64,000 nt of DNA, taken from contig JAZARR010000230.1 in the NCBI GenBank assembly GCA_037389465.1, positions 5,225,501 to 5,289,500 of the forward strand. The letters run 5' to 3'. The position numbers were made by a program, and so were the translations under genes. The notes beneath the pieces are model-generated. The model was not told the origin of the DNA. It made no database searches and was given only the letters and a program-made list of their open reading frames with translations. Numbering within the stretch: the stretch's first letter is position 1; the number at the start of each line of letters is the position of its first letter. Source of the stretch: Baylisascaris procyonis. Lineage: Eukaryota; Nematoda; Chromadorea; Rhabditida; Ascarididae. Positions 1 to 20,383 of the stretch are shown here, piece after piece.

Positions 1-231
1 ATTTGCGTTATAATTGATTTCAGTTAAATTCAGATGTACTATAGATATAGTTTATAGCTATTTTTTGCAAGTTAAAACGATGAAATAATTCAGATCTCGA
101 GTTGTGTATCGGCAATTCTTGTTTTATTTGTTATACTCGTTGTTGGGCCATTATTACACGATCTACCAATGGTATTGTTTTCATGCTTCTAGAAAACGAT
201 TTCCCACTTCTGTTCCTTTTTGTGTTTGCAG

Positions 232-3200
232 GTATCGCGTATTACTTATGGTCCTTTAAACAAATACTATGCACTTTTTTTTAATTAAACAGTATTACTG
301 CTCAAAGGCTTAGTCTTACTTTATGAGCATATGTATTTGCACTTTTCAGGAGTATTTAAATTGCAGCAAGAGGGGGAGAGAAGAGAAAAAGAGGGATGGG
401 GAAAAGAGGGATATTGTGAGATCGGTAACATGTTTTGTCGTTATGTTGATTTATTTGCTTTCATTGTTTGAACTTCATTTATGAAATTATTCAAATTCTT
501 TAGTCTATTCTCGCATCGATCATTATTGTCGCACTCGAAAAGATGTTTCTTCAAGCTAAAGATACTCAACGATTATGGAAAGTCTCAAAAATCGACTTGG
601 TTAGTATCGTTTGGAATGTCTAAAAATTTTTTTCAATTACGTTTTATACTTTTCGATTCTTCTAGATTCTTACGAGTAATTTCGTCTAATGAAAATTTTT
701 GCACTTCATTCGTCCAAATATAGCGCCGTCAAGCGGAATTTAAATCCCTAATCTAATGACGTGCTGAATTATTGCAGATGATATGGTTGGTTAGTTTTTT
801 TGGCACATTCCTGTGGAATGTTAGCGAGGGACTTGGCATATCCATTGGTTTCGCTATTCTCACTGTTATTATTAGAACACAGTGGTAAGTTTATTATTTA
901 GAAGTCGAGTTTTTAAATCTTCTTTGAAAATTTGTGACGAAAAGTGAAAACGAAATTTCAAGTTTCTTTTCATATTTTTGTTTATTTCATTTAACATCCG
1001 AAAGATATAAAAAAAAAGAAAGATAGAAATAAACTATTATTTTATAAATGAAAAGAAATACAATAAAGAATCTTTCGAATTCATTGCAATTTCTTTGAAA
1101 AACCCTTTTAATGTATTACTGCTTTCAAAAAATCACCGTTTAATGGACCTTTAAAATGAATCGATTCGACGATATTTCAGAGGAATCCTCACATATTCCA
1201 AATTCAATTTTTTTTAAGTATTTGAAGTATTCCAGCTGACTACTTCAAACAAACATCTTTCCCAAACGACTTTTCTTGCATGGTAAATTAACAAACATTT
1301 TAAATTGTCAGAGAATTGACGTAATTTTTTAGGGCAAATGCAGTGACACTGGGTCAAATGCACGATACCGAACTCTACAAAGACGTCCGACGATATAGGT
1401 ATTCAGTTTTCGAGTTTAGCAGTTGTGGCTCGTTCACAAGATAAAAGCTTTAGAAAGCATAAAACCTAGTCGATGATTGTTTCAAGGTGCTCATTTATGT
1501 AAAAATGCTAATTCAATTCCTATTTAGGCTGAAACTGTACAAAATTTTTCTTACAGTATCACTAGTAAGAAAAGTTCTGCTTCGCCCATTTCGATTACAA
1601 TCGCATATTTGTGTGGTTTCATTAACTTAGAATACTGAGCGTGATTTTGATGTATGGCTGATATAACAAGTTTCTGCATAACTTTTTAAATGCGAATATA
1701 TATTTTATAAGAAAGATTACAAAAGAAAAATGAATAAAAGAAGAATCTTGCAAGCACTCAAGTGATTACTTCTTGTAGTTCATGAAGATTGATGTCATCT
1801 TTAAGATTTTTACTGATGTGTGCAATCAGCTCTCAAGAGATGGAATCGTCAATCGGCAACAAATTATCGTTGAAATCAATATTTCAACTTTATTAGAAAA
1901 ATATTACTTTACAATAAAAATCGGCAAATAAAGAAGTGATTGTTCGATGTGTAATTTAACATAAAATAGAACAATTCATGTTCTATAAACTTTTGTGATG
2001 TTGATATCAGTCATATCATTTCTGTTTATTAAATCGAACGAATACTACCTATGAAAGCGAGTACTAACTTATGAAAAAGTATTCGACTAAAAATACAAGC
2101 TATCACTGATAAAGATGATTTATAGGTGATTCTTTTGGAATTCGAATATATAGTAAAGTCCCCATTGTGAACTCCCTTCGCTTATAGACGCTTATAGAAA
2201 ATTATAGATCTCTTAATAGATAATCCTAAAATTTGTTTTGAAAGCAAAATAATTTTATAGGAATGTTGAAATTGCTTCGAACATCACAATCTATCGTTAC
2301 GATGCACCATTGTTATTTCTCAATAATGATCGCTTTAAGAGTAGAGCTCTACGAATGGTCGATCAAAAATTCGTACGTCTTTTCCCATTTTATGTAATTT
2401 ATTTTGTATTCGATTTAAATTTCTATGAGTCTGATCGTTATATCAGATATTTTTTTTTTATTTCAGCGTTATTTCATCGATGAGTAATAAAGTAAAGTTG
2501 ATTGTTATTACTTCACAAATTCATGTGCAGTATGAGAAAATTTTATAATAATTTCGAATCATGGTGAATCGTTGAAACGTTGCAACCATCGTTTATCATC
2601 TCAAATCTACGACCAATATTCTGATTTGGTTTAGAGAAAAAACAAGAAGTCTCTCTATAGTTTTCTTATATCCCTCTTTCATTCAATTTTATTTTACTGC
2701 TATAATTTTTGCTTTTATAACCTCAAATTCAATGCATTATTGATTTCATTTTCAGAAAGATTACAATGGTGAGAATAAAAAGTTTGTAATAATTGATGCC
2801 TCTGGATTCACTTACATCGATTATATGGGTGTCGAAGGCCTTAAAGACCTCCATACCGAATTCACTAAAAAAGATATTCAAATGCTTATTGCCTCACCTA
2901 AAGGTTGCTTTTTTTGTATCTCTTAGTGAAATATGGCGGTTTAACTCTATAAGCCCCCTGAGTACAATCATTGCAAAAAAGAATTTTTGAGAATCATAGC
3001 CTTTAGAATTCTGGTACTCGTAGTACTGATAGGCAATTGGAGATCAAGTTTAACAGCCACTAGCAAGACATTAGGTAGCAAACCTTTCACTGTTATATCT
3101 TTTATAATTAAGAGTGTTGTAACGGTTTGAGGGAATCTTCCTTTCCATTCAAGAAGAAAAGAAATGAAACGAAAATGAATTTGGGCAGTGTATAAATAAG

Positions 3201-3632
3201 CTAATAGTACAGTTCGCCGTCAATCCTGCATTGTTCCCATGCGTATGGGAATTTTCAACGTAATTTACTTTTGAAAATTAAATACCCAGCCAATTATCAT
3301 ATTCTTCCGTAATTTTAATACAAAATTCTTTCGTTTTTTCCGATGACTTCATGCAGATTTCACAATTAAAATCAATATTTCTTTCATTATTTTATGTAAA
3401 ATTCCCGCTGTTTTCTAGACAATAAATTTGAATAAATAATCATATATTTACAGCGGCAGCACGAGAATTATTTATAAAATGTCAGTTATATGATATCATT
3501 TCCGAACATCGTTTCTTCCCGTCTATCCACGATGCGTTTCTCTACGCGAAAGCACATCAAACGAAACGTCAATCAAGCAATCACTACATCGAGAGCAATC
3601 TTTTACCGAAGAAGGCCGATTTAGATTCGTGA
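232..3632 (+). CDS. SLC26/SulP family anion transporter, 3' part (last transmembrane helices and STAS domain)
   Basis: SLC26 proteins exchange or conduct anions (sulfate, chloride, bicarbonate, oxalate) across the plasma membrane; they end in a cytoplasmic STAS domain. Exons read here: 232-270 (weak, needs a GC donor), 504-599, 778-884, 1333-1398, 2261-2372, 2756-2903, 3454-3632, and the phases agree at every junction. The second exon gives SILASIIIVALEKMF, the classic SLC26 helix; the third continues with MIWLVSFFGTFLW. After the last helix, LGQMHDTELYKDVRRY matches the linker before STAS. The STAS core is VIIDASGFTYIDYMGVEGL, with the usual D-x-SG and following D. The protein ends in a short charged tail and TGA at 3630-3632. 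The 5' exons lie outside the window, so the substrate and paralogue cannot be named. The family call is firm; only the first listed exon is doubtful. Confidence 0.88.
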
Positions 3633-6600
3633 CTTAACTGTTACTTATGCTTATTCCAGGAGAAAAAAAGATTCATTGTGTCATGTGATCACTGTCTTTT
3701 GGCAGCATTCATGAACAGACTATATTTAGAGACACAAACTACTACGCACTTATTGATAATCACAAATAGAAAGTTCACTTATATTCAAAAACAAGAAGTT
3801 GGGACGACGGAGTTGATAGAGCCACCTTAACAAAGTTGGCTTCATGCTATGGCTCCAGCCACAACGCTTTCCTTGCAAACAATTCCAGAAAGAGCACCAA
3901 CTTTAAAGGGGTCATCGGTGATTTCGTTTTCGGTCCGCTTTTTGTTGTCATTTATCCGAACTGTAGCACATTATATTCACATGAGGTTGAAGTTGAATGA
4001 AAGTGAAAAGCTTTACGACATCCATAGTGCCTTAAGCTTTTAGTGGTGCAAGTTTAATGATGTCTCATCTTTATTATTTCACATAAAACTTTAAAGTAGG
4101 AAGTTTTATATCCGTTGAAAAGGACAACTGAGAGGCATCTGTGCAGTTCTTTTTAGGCAGACCTAATAAATAAACAGAAAGGAAGACGAATGTAAACAAA
4201 TAAACATTTACGTCAAAACGACAAAATTTCGAAAAGAGCGAATTTAATTTAATCTTGCTAAGATCAAGAAAAGATAACGGGATTGCGAGGTTAGATTGCA
4301 TGATGCAATATTGCATATTAGTTGACAATTTTGAGGAAACCAATTTTGAAGAATTTACATTTGTGACATTAACGTTACAAAATTTCTACATTTTTTTTGC
4401 AAACACAGATTCGGATGTTCCAACTCATAGGTTTCTTCTATATCTGTTGGGGGATCCCCGTTATGGATCCTGTTCGTACTCAGCCATTTGCACCGTCCCT
4501 ATTTATCTTCAATGTGCATATCAGTACGTACATGTTTGTTTATATATCTAATGCTTTCACTACAGTCTTTGAATCTTGTTTCACCTGAGTGCATTAATTT
4601 CCACACGAGATGTAGTCTAATTTTAAATTTTATGCAAATTTTCTTGTTCTGCAGTCGGTTTGTATGATTGCATCATTTTTCTTTAAATAATTATTCGATC
4701 GAAAAGTGTCTCCTTGGTGGACAATTGTGCAAAAAAGCATATTATCGCGTCATTTATTTGGATTATCTCCCCACTTGTCTAGTATTTCAGCTACAAAATT
4801 CCAAAAAAATATCTTGCGCGGATTTATGAAAAAATCGATCCGATCGTATCAGTGGAATATTTACTTGAAAGAAAAAAGAACTTATTAACCACTATGGATC
4901 CTGTTCCGAATGTTTCACCACTCTGCCCACCGATAAATGTGTTCTCTTTTAATGAGTAACATCCGTGCTCTATTCACGGCAACTATTATCACTGATTACT
5001 CCAACTTTCAACAGGTATATTTGCTTTAATACCGTTGCGCTGATCAAATCTTTGAAATCAATCGATAATGCATTGTCTTGGCTAGAGTCTTTACACTCGG
5101 CACATGATACTGTATTCATCAGTTAGTCAAAGTTTTGGCACTCAGATATTTTCCATGAAAAATGTCATATATTTCACAAAGTGTTTACTGATGGCTGGAG
5201 AAGAGAGCGGTTCATTCTCCTACAGATGCTGTTTGTGATCTTGCTATTATAACCGACTCTAAACTCCACTCGAGGTTGCAGTGTTCCGCCACCGCTGAAA
5301 AGTCGTCGAAAACTACAAACTGTATTCTTCGCGCTTTGCAGCATGTATATGTTGAGCATTATTGAAAGGCCTTCATTACTGCGAACTCATTTTGGAAAGT
5401 AGATCATACACGATATGGTTTACTTACTTGGCTTCTGATATTAGACGGTTAGGTAATATCGAGGAAGGTTTCGACAGCAAATTTTACGTAATCCATATCA
5501 GCCAACCTTCACCGTCAGGTTGAAAATCTTTGACTTGAAATCACTGGAATATTGCGAGCTCAAGTTTCACTTGATTCTTTGTTTCAAAATTTTCCGACAT
5601 CCTGCTGTCAGAAATATTTTAGTTTACGCATTCTCGTAGTCGATGTGGACATCAGAATCACCTCGTTGAAACATACTATTGCGCCAGTAACATTCTATAT
5701 AGTTCCCGGTTCCTTCTTGCACGAATCTAGAATCTGCTTCTCCCAGCATCGTTAATGCACCCACTGCTTCATATGTAAGACTGCCACTGTGTCGTTTCGA
5801 TTTCGCAATATTGCTGCTCATACATACTGAATGCGTCGTATTCGCATGATTAGCTGCTTTGTGTAACGTTTGGATCTTCCCTGCTGTTCATGCTCACATA
5901 ATTTTTGTTTATTTTCGCACTCGAGAATCATAAATTTTTACAAAAGATTGAAAAATATGCACAGGGAAAGACGTGCTCATGTCACTTTTTGAGTGCTGGC
6001 TATGATCTCATGAGAAGCACTGTCCATAGAACAAAATCAGAGGGTTAGGCCAACTTATTTCATTATAGGATGAGTGATCAGTGATTAGCCTTTAAATCAA
6101 AAACCGTGGAGAGCAAAGAGAATAATATCTACATTTCTGGAGAGTTAATATGCGATATGCTATGCTTACCACACAATTGCAGTGCCACTTGCACACATTT
6201 TCTCGAACTAATTCTCTGAATGAGGATGCTTCTTGCGCGATGGGAAACAATAAAATTCAACTTTAATGATTAATAACGAACATCGATCATCGAAATTGTC
6301 ATTAAAATCAGTGTGGAGAATTTCCTTCAAAAATCTTTATTTAAGACACAAAAGCCACACGTGGTATGATAACGGATGTGTGCATAATGAATGCGGACCA
6401 ATGCCGCGAAAGTGGAAATAATCGAGCGTACTGCTGATCCGTAATGTAGATAGGGAGACGTTTAACGATGATGTTCCAAGGCTGGTTTCAGCGGGCTCAT
6501 CGACCATTGCATCGATTCCAACTAGACATTGGTGCAGACACATACGACGGCGGTCTTCTTATTTCCGACAGAATCCTCGTCGATGCTTCCAGGCAAATCC

Positions 6601-6659
6601 TAGTGATAGATAGCTGAGTGTGATATCGTAATCAGCTAGCTGAATAGGCAAGCACGGCT
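3633..6659. other. Intergenic stretch between SLC26 and SWEET genes
   Basis: About 3 kb between two genes on the same strand. Open frames of 60-98 codons occur on both strands, but none reads as a protein family I recognise and none chains to neighbours by clear splice sites. The part from about 5,000 to 6,600 looks less AT-rich than its surroundings and has overlapping frames on both strands. It could be a decayed gene or mobile element, or simply the SWEET promoter region. I found no terminal repeats or target-site duplications by eye. Confidence 0.5.
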
Positions 6660-14018
<7,359 letters not shown>

Positions 14019-14026
14019 TCTCTTTT

Positions 14027-14032
14027 AATAAA
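14027..14032 (+). terminator. Poly(A) signal AATAAA of the SWEET gene
   Basis: A canonical AATAAA begins nine bases after the SWEET stop codon. Confidence 0.65.
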
Positions 14033-14104
14033 AGATGATAAAATATTTCCTTTCCACTTTCGTTTTCGTTAACTCAACGAAACGCCATCCACAAGTCGAC
14101 AGCT

Positions 14105-14123
14105 TATATATATATATATATAC

Positions 14124-14161
<38 letters not shown>
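14105..14161. repeat. (TA)n microsatellite, interrupted
   Basis: About 57 bases of TA repeats broken by single C and A changes, just downstream of the SWEET gene. Confidence 0.95.
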
Positions 14162-14166
<5 letters not shown>

Positions 14167-15586
14167 ACTTCAACAATTTAGTCGACTACGCGACATCTCT
14201 CATCTGTGTCACAGACAGATCAGCAAACAAACGCATAGACTACGGACAGCCAATGTTACTAAGATATTAGCCACTTGGACAAGCCTTTTGCACGGGTCCG
14301 TCAACCTTTAATAGCAAAAAATGGCTCAAAAACACCCGAATGTCCTCCAACATGTTTCTCCTCTTCGCACAAAATACTGTTAACGGGAGTTCCATATGAC
14401 CGTTATTCAACGTCACCTTTCTCATCAATTATTAATATTTTTGTTTTCTATAATATCATCGAAGTGATTTTAATTGAATACTTTAAAAGAAAAAAAGAAA
14501 AAAAAAATCAACAAATATATTTTATTGCAAGAGAATAACTATAGTAAACTTCGAATAAATGAAAATGACTGATAGTATTGAGAAAGAAATTAAATTAAAA
14601 AAGACACAAAAAGAATAATAAAATTAGAGAAATTTAATGAAATTTTCATATATGCAAAAAAACGCAATAATGATACAACGGCACAACGAAACAACTTACT
14701 ATTCCAAATGTTCCAATGTATAAAATATCCCGTCAAGTACTAAGCTAAAGTACATCAAATTCTGTTAGAAAAATATAAGAGGGAATAGTTGTAGACGGAA
14801 GACGGAAAATTCTAAGAAATAGCACATTTAATTTAGAGGAGTCAGAGATAGAATTATTGATAGAGAAATTCAAAGAAAATGTTTTTCAAGTCGATTGCAC
14901 TAATTGTAATAAAGAGACATTTTCTTTTTTTTTTTCTAGGATTCTATGAGTGCAAAAATATTCTGCAAAAAGATTTTAAATTTAAATGCAAGAACCTGTC
15001 AACAATCACCACCATCATTCCACTAGTATTCGGGTGTTGAAAGAAATTTTTTTAACTCACCGCCTTAATTTTCGTTATTATAGCACTCAAGGAAATAGGA
15101 TTTTCGACTTTTCATTTAAAAAAATGTCGATCGAGTCTAGAAAACAAGCAAAAAATTTCAATATCCCACTTCATTCGACCTCTTTTTCTATGATCGTCCA
15201 TTTAAAATTACAATCTTCCATCCACCACCATTTCTTCAAATTTACTTACTCGTGAAAATCTCATCGCAAATTGCACAGAACATAGCTAAGAAACACCAAA
15301 TACCGTGTCGCAAAGCAATGTTGAATAATCTCATCAGTACATCATAAATATAGTTTTCTGCTGTTTTCTTAGTTATATTTCGATAATCAAAATTCGTTAG
15401 TTGGCCACTGTTTCCGTTTTCGACACGGCTAATTATTTAATTCCCATCAATCATGCAGAAAGTTCTTTAAATTCCATTCCTAATAAGTCTCTCTTAAAAT
15501 AAAATAAATGCTTATATAGATATAAATATGCATAATGCGATCAAAAGATGAATAATTAATTATCAATAAATTCTCGCAGCTCCAAT
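14162..15586. other. Intergenic stretch between convergent SWEET and PrimPol genes
   Basis: AT-rich sequence between two 3' ends. It has A-rich runs and short open frames (for example 14275-14538 and 14986-15255 on +), none with recognisable protein content or splice partners. I see no structured RNA. Confidence 0.5.
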
Positions 15587-18500
15587 CTAACTCGTATTCT
15601 CAATATTTTCGCTATTTTCCAATGTTAATAATTGCTCATCTAAATCTTCATCATAGAATGAGTCAATATTTTTCAGCATGAGAGCTTTTTCAAAGACAGC
15701 ACTCCTTCTCCTTATGCTCGCTAATTTGCTTTCTGATTGCACATCGTGCTCGGCTGATTCGATTGGTTTCACATCGGCGGACGTCGTATCACACCGCATC
15801 GATTCCAACGATGGAATACCCTCAGATATTGATGCCTCATCTATGTCTATAACTAGCAATTTATTGAGGGCAATTTTTATTTAATTTTTGAAAATGATAT
15901 AAATGGATATATCATCTACGGGTAACAATTACTAACAATGAGAATAGGTTTAATCTACATCGCTAAACTTAGGTAATTTCTCAAAAACGGGTAAGTAAAG
16001 TTCAGCAATCCATACCTGATTATATATTACCAAATCAAATGATAATGAAAAACGAATTGTAACAATTCTCATTTCACTAACAATAATTTTACTGTGCATT
16101 AAATGATAGAGTACGAATTAACACCATCATAAACCGTGATAATACAAGATGTATACGGGCCGAAATGTCCACTCATTGAAAACAGCATTTCTAATTGCCC
16201 TATGCAAACACAAAGACGACCTCATCACTTTTAAATCGTCCTCCCTCCTTTCAGATGGAGTGATTAGATATTAAAACTCGGTTTTCGCATATATAGTGAC
16301 ATTTTTCACTTTCATTCCAATCAACTAACAAATGAAAACACATATTTTAGTGTTTCAAATATTCAGAAGTGTATCAGACTCAATTCGTACTTATATTCAT
16401 ATCGCTTATCATGACTTATAAAGATTTGGTGAATTTGCTTAGTTCTATAAGTAAAATCTCCTATCAATTTGACTTGTAAGACAGTGCTATTGCTTGTCTA
16501 TATCAAAAAGCTTGAAATTTTTAAGATGCATAGGAGTATTCCAGAAAACAGTCTAGTTGTCTGATCCACGAACAAAATCACCTCTTCACTCATCTGCGAC
16601 GCCAAGTTATATGATCGTTTCATACTATAGAAATTATGAGTACCTTAAATTCACAGCTACATTCCAAGATGAAGGCGCTCTTAATACTACTGTTATGGAG
16701 TCAACGATTGCGAGTCCAATATGCGGCTAGCACACATCGGATCGGTTCTCTTTCAGCAAATCTACTTGGTTGGTCGCAGTTAATGTCACGTAGTCATCAA
16801 AAACCGTCTTTACTGGATCAAACTTAGAGAAAGAAAACTCGAAGGATTATCGAATCGTCGACTCAAGAGGGTAGGAGGGAGGGAAGGGATTTTTGGAACT
16901 TTGTCTCAAACGGGTTCGCGCGACGATCCTGTAAATGCCTTTCAGACCCATACAACTGTTCCTAGGTTGAAATATGCAGATAGAAGGGTAGAGAGTACGC
17001 CGCAGTTTTTCCGAGTAAAACCGTACATCAAACCAAACCCCTCCATATTTCAAAAAAAGTCGATAAACAATAAAAAATTTGCCTTTTAAAGACGGGATGG
17101 ACGCCCGTACAAAACACGGAAGTGGGAAATAGTTGGAGCTCGTGCCACGACAATCCACATCGAAGCACTTTTGGAAACAATAGAATCTCTCTAAGTCGAC
17201 CACCCAGTAAACGTGATTACTTCGATGTTCACGGCCTATGTTGAAACAGTAACGACATCCGGCTAACTGCAAATATTCAGAAATTATTTATCAATCTGTC
17301 AGTGCTGAAATTTTCATAAGTTTATATGAGAATTTTGCAAACCTTAACGTGTATCCTCGATATTCGTCTCAACAAATAAACGAGAAACGATTCCTCCGAG
17401 TAACTGAGATCGAGATCACGACACATAAATTACACATGCTTATAAATGAAGTCATATTTATTTGATAAGATAAACAAAAGTCACCGTTATGGGACCGCAA
17501 TTTTCCAAATGTATCAGCCTCCAACATATAGCGAGCACTATATGATCTGCACATTCCTCATTTAAAAAAATCTATATGGGTACGCCCTTGACGAAGAAAC
17601 ATCTCTAACAAAGGAAAAACAATATGCAGAACGCCGTGTTTGCTAGAATGCTTTTAGCTGTGATTTTCAACATTGAAAGATCTCTGCGTAATGAGAACGG
17701 CCTTTTTTTTCAATTTTCTTTCTCTCCTAATCAATCCTCGTGCTGTTCTCACAAACTGCAAAAGGCCGACCAGATGGCTGAAGTAAGAGTGAGACTGGAG
17801 GATCAAAGTGAGGCACATCCAAGCGGAAATTGGGGGTTGAGTTGGAGGCTGGGAATGAGCGGATGAGGGAAGGAAATGACACTAAATCCATTAATATTCT
17901 CAATTCGTTTTTAATAGAGCAGTTCAGTCCAAAATATTTGTGACTTTAAAATCTCACTCTGCATATTTCGAAATATTTTTTATTTAATAAAACGAAAAGT
18001 AATTTAAAATAAAATGAAGCACATACATAATAAGTGATTCTTCGTGAACGACCGGTCGGATCTTTCGACAATTTCCACATCCGAATGGAAACACTATCTC
18101 TCCATCGCCTTAAAGTACTCATAGTGCTACTTTTGATAAAGATAATCAAAATCTATTCCTCAACAACGGTCAAATCATCACCAAGAACCTTTCAAACAGA
18201 AATTTATTATGAATAATAGAGTGAAGGAAAATATACACGCAGGGAAAATAACAGATATTCAATAAATTCTGAACATCATCGCATTGAGTACAATATGAAT
18301 TGGCATTCTTTAGTTAAGAAAGAGGCCGAATGGAAGGAGCTCTGAGTGAAAATTTAAGTGAAATGAGGCAAAAGATGACGAGAGAAAATTTTCCAAGCGC
18401 ATTAGAGAAAGAATGAAGTGAGTGATATTTTATAATCTGTTGGCGCGGAGTGGGAATGTGCGCACAGTTAAGAAGGAAAAGGTGATAATGGGGAGGGGGT

Positions 18501-20330
18501 GTGGGAGGAGGAGGGACTACGGAGGTACACTCATCTACGGGAGCCGAGAATATTTTTAGCCCCAAAACTGTCAATTTTCGTCAAATGCCCTATGAAGATA
18601 CGTTTGTTTTTATCACAATATATAACAACACAAAAGCAACAAATAACAAACTAATGCTTCTTCCATATTCGCAGTATTTTTATAATCGAAATCACCACAT
18701 ATTTTATATGTTACTTTTTATAGTAAATCATGAAAGTTCATTGTAAACTATCATAGAAAAATATTTATTATAAAAATGATAAAAATTATTTATGAATTTA
18801 AAATAAATAAAAATGGTTGAAAAACAAGCCATAATCAAAAACGACGAGGAAATTATATATTGAAAGGAAATAAGTAAAATCGCACCGATTAATCGAGATA
18901 ATATGATAATCGAGAATTGGAAACGGTGAACTTGATCCATAACCACTCAAATAATCAATGAAATTGCTTCCTCCATTGAATGATGGCTCAACTAAACAAA
19001 TTAAACAACTTTAGATACAACAACAAATTATATAACAACTAACATTCATAGATCAAAAAAAAATTATTTTCATAACGTCTTCTGCTCTATTTCACTTTCT
19101 TACTAAAGTAGTTAACTTTTCCACAATTCAATACCTGTGTGAGATGCATCTAAGCAGATGTGCTGCCCTATATTGCACCTTAACATATACAAAGTAATAC
19201 GCTGTCGGACACAAGTGATGAAGAAATAAAATAAAGGAACTAAAACCTCTTCATTTTTATATGAGGAATAGACCCCCTGCTCATATTGAACACATTAGAG
19301 AAACTCGGAGTATTTAAAATGCAGCTGAAATATTTCAACCGTCTAACAATAAGAACTGATGGAACCCATATTATATAAAAATGCAATGAGTTCAACAATT
19401 ACATTTATAAACAATATTAAATGAGATGGTTTAAAAAAACTATACAAATATATTAGAACGTTCATATGCAAGCCAAATTTTAAATAAGTATGTTCGAAGC
19501 CTTAATGGTTTATTTATCTCCATATCATTTTGTACTATCTCAATGCTTTGTACTAAAAAACAAATTAGCAACGCTTCAAACAAATATATCCCTACAAACG
19601 TACTATTTTCTCAGTTCGCTTTCAATGAAATCGAAAAAAAATCCACAGCAACTAAAAATCAACTGCTTGTGCAAATACATGAATACGAATGCAGTAATAT
19701 AAGAATAGATACTATTAACTAAATGTTTAATCAAATATATGAAAAAAAAAATTAAATAAACAGAATAAACCCAAGAAAAATAATAATCGCCGATCGGAAA
19801 GGAAACTCAAATAAAAAGTATCAGATTTCATATTAGCTGATATACTACTTTCATATATCGTTCGGTAAAGGAAAATTTTTAACTTGATTCACCTTCAAAT
19901 TATCTGCCTAAGCAAAAGCATAAAACACCGTTATAATGTGAGCGAACAATAATAACACTGAAAAAATGAAATAAAAATTGACTGCAAAACGCATACCTGT
20001 GATATTCAAAACGACTGGTTCTTGATTACACTCGACGAATGTATTATCTATGGATAATGGCTCAAGTATAGCATCATTCCTGACATTATATGCAGGAACC
20101 ACGAGGGAATCGAGAAAAATTTGTTTATTCGAGACTTTCGATGAGTCCGTATAAAAACGGCAACGTTTCGACAACACCAACGGATTGTTCTTGCCCATCT
20201 TTGATGATAAATACAGTCGGAAATTACGATTCCTGATTAAACAAAATAGATTTAAAATATGCCACAGTTTTTATTAAGAACAGAGGCAATAAAAAAAGTT
20301 CCAGATTACTAGAGACCTGAAAGCATATTT

Positions 20331-20383
<53 letters not shown>

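Noticed and set aside
5174..5821. Minus-strand frames at 5174-5359 and 5624-5821 as a pseudogene
   Set aside because: Composition is less AT-rich than around, but I could not match them to any family or link them by splice sites.
16636..16827. Plus-strand 63-codon frame
   Set aside because: Antisense shadow of the PrimPol region; no splice partners or family match.
18030..18150. Minus-strand stretch STLRRWRDS as the missing PrimPol exon
   Set aside because: Only four residues resemble the expected IRRW segment; the flanking residues and available donors do not fit the phase.
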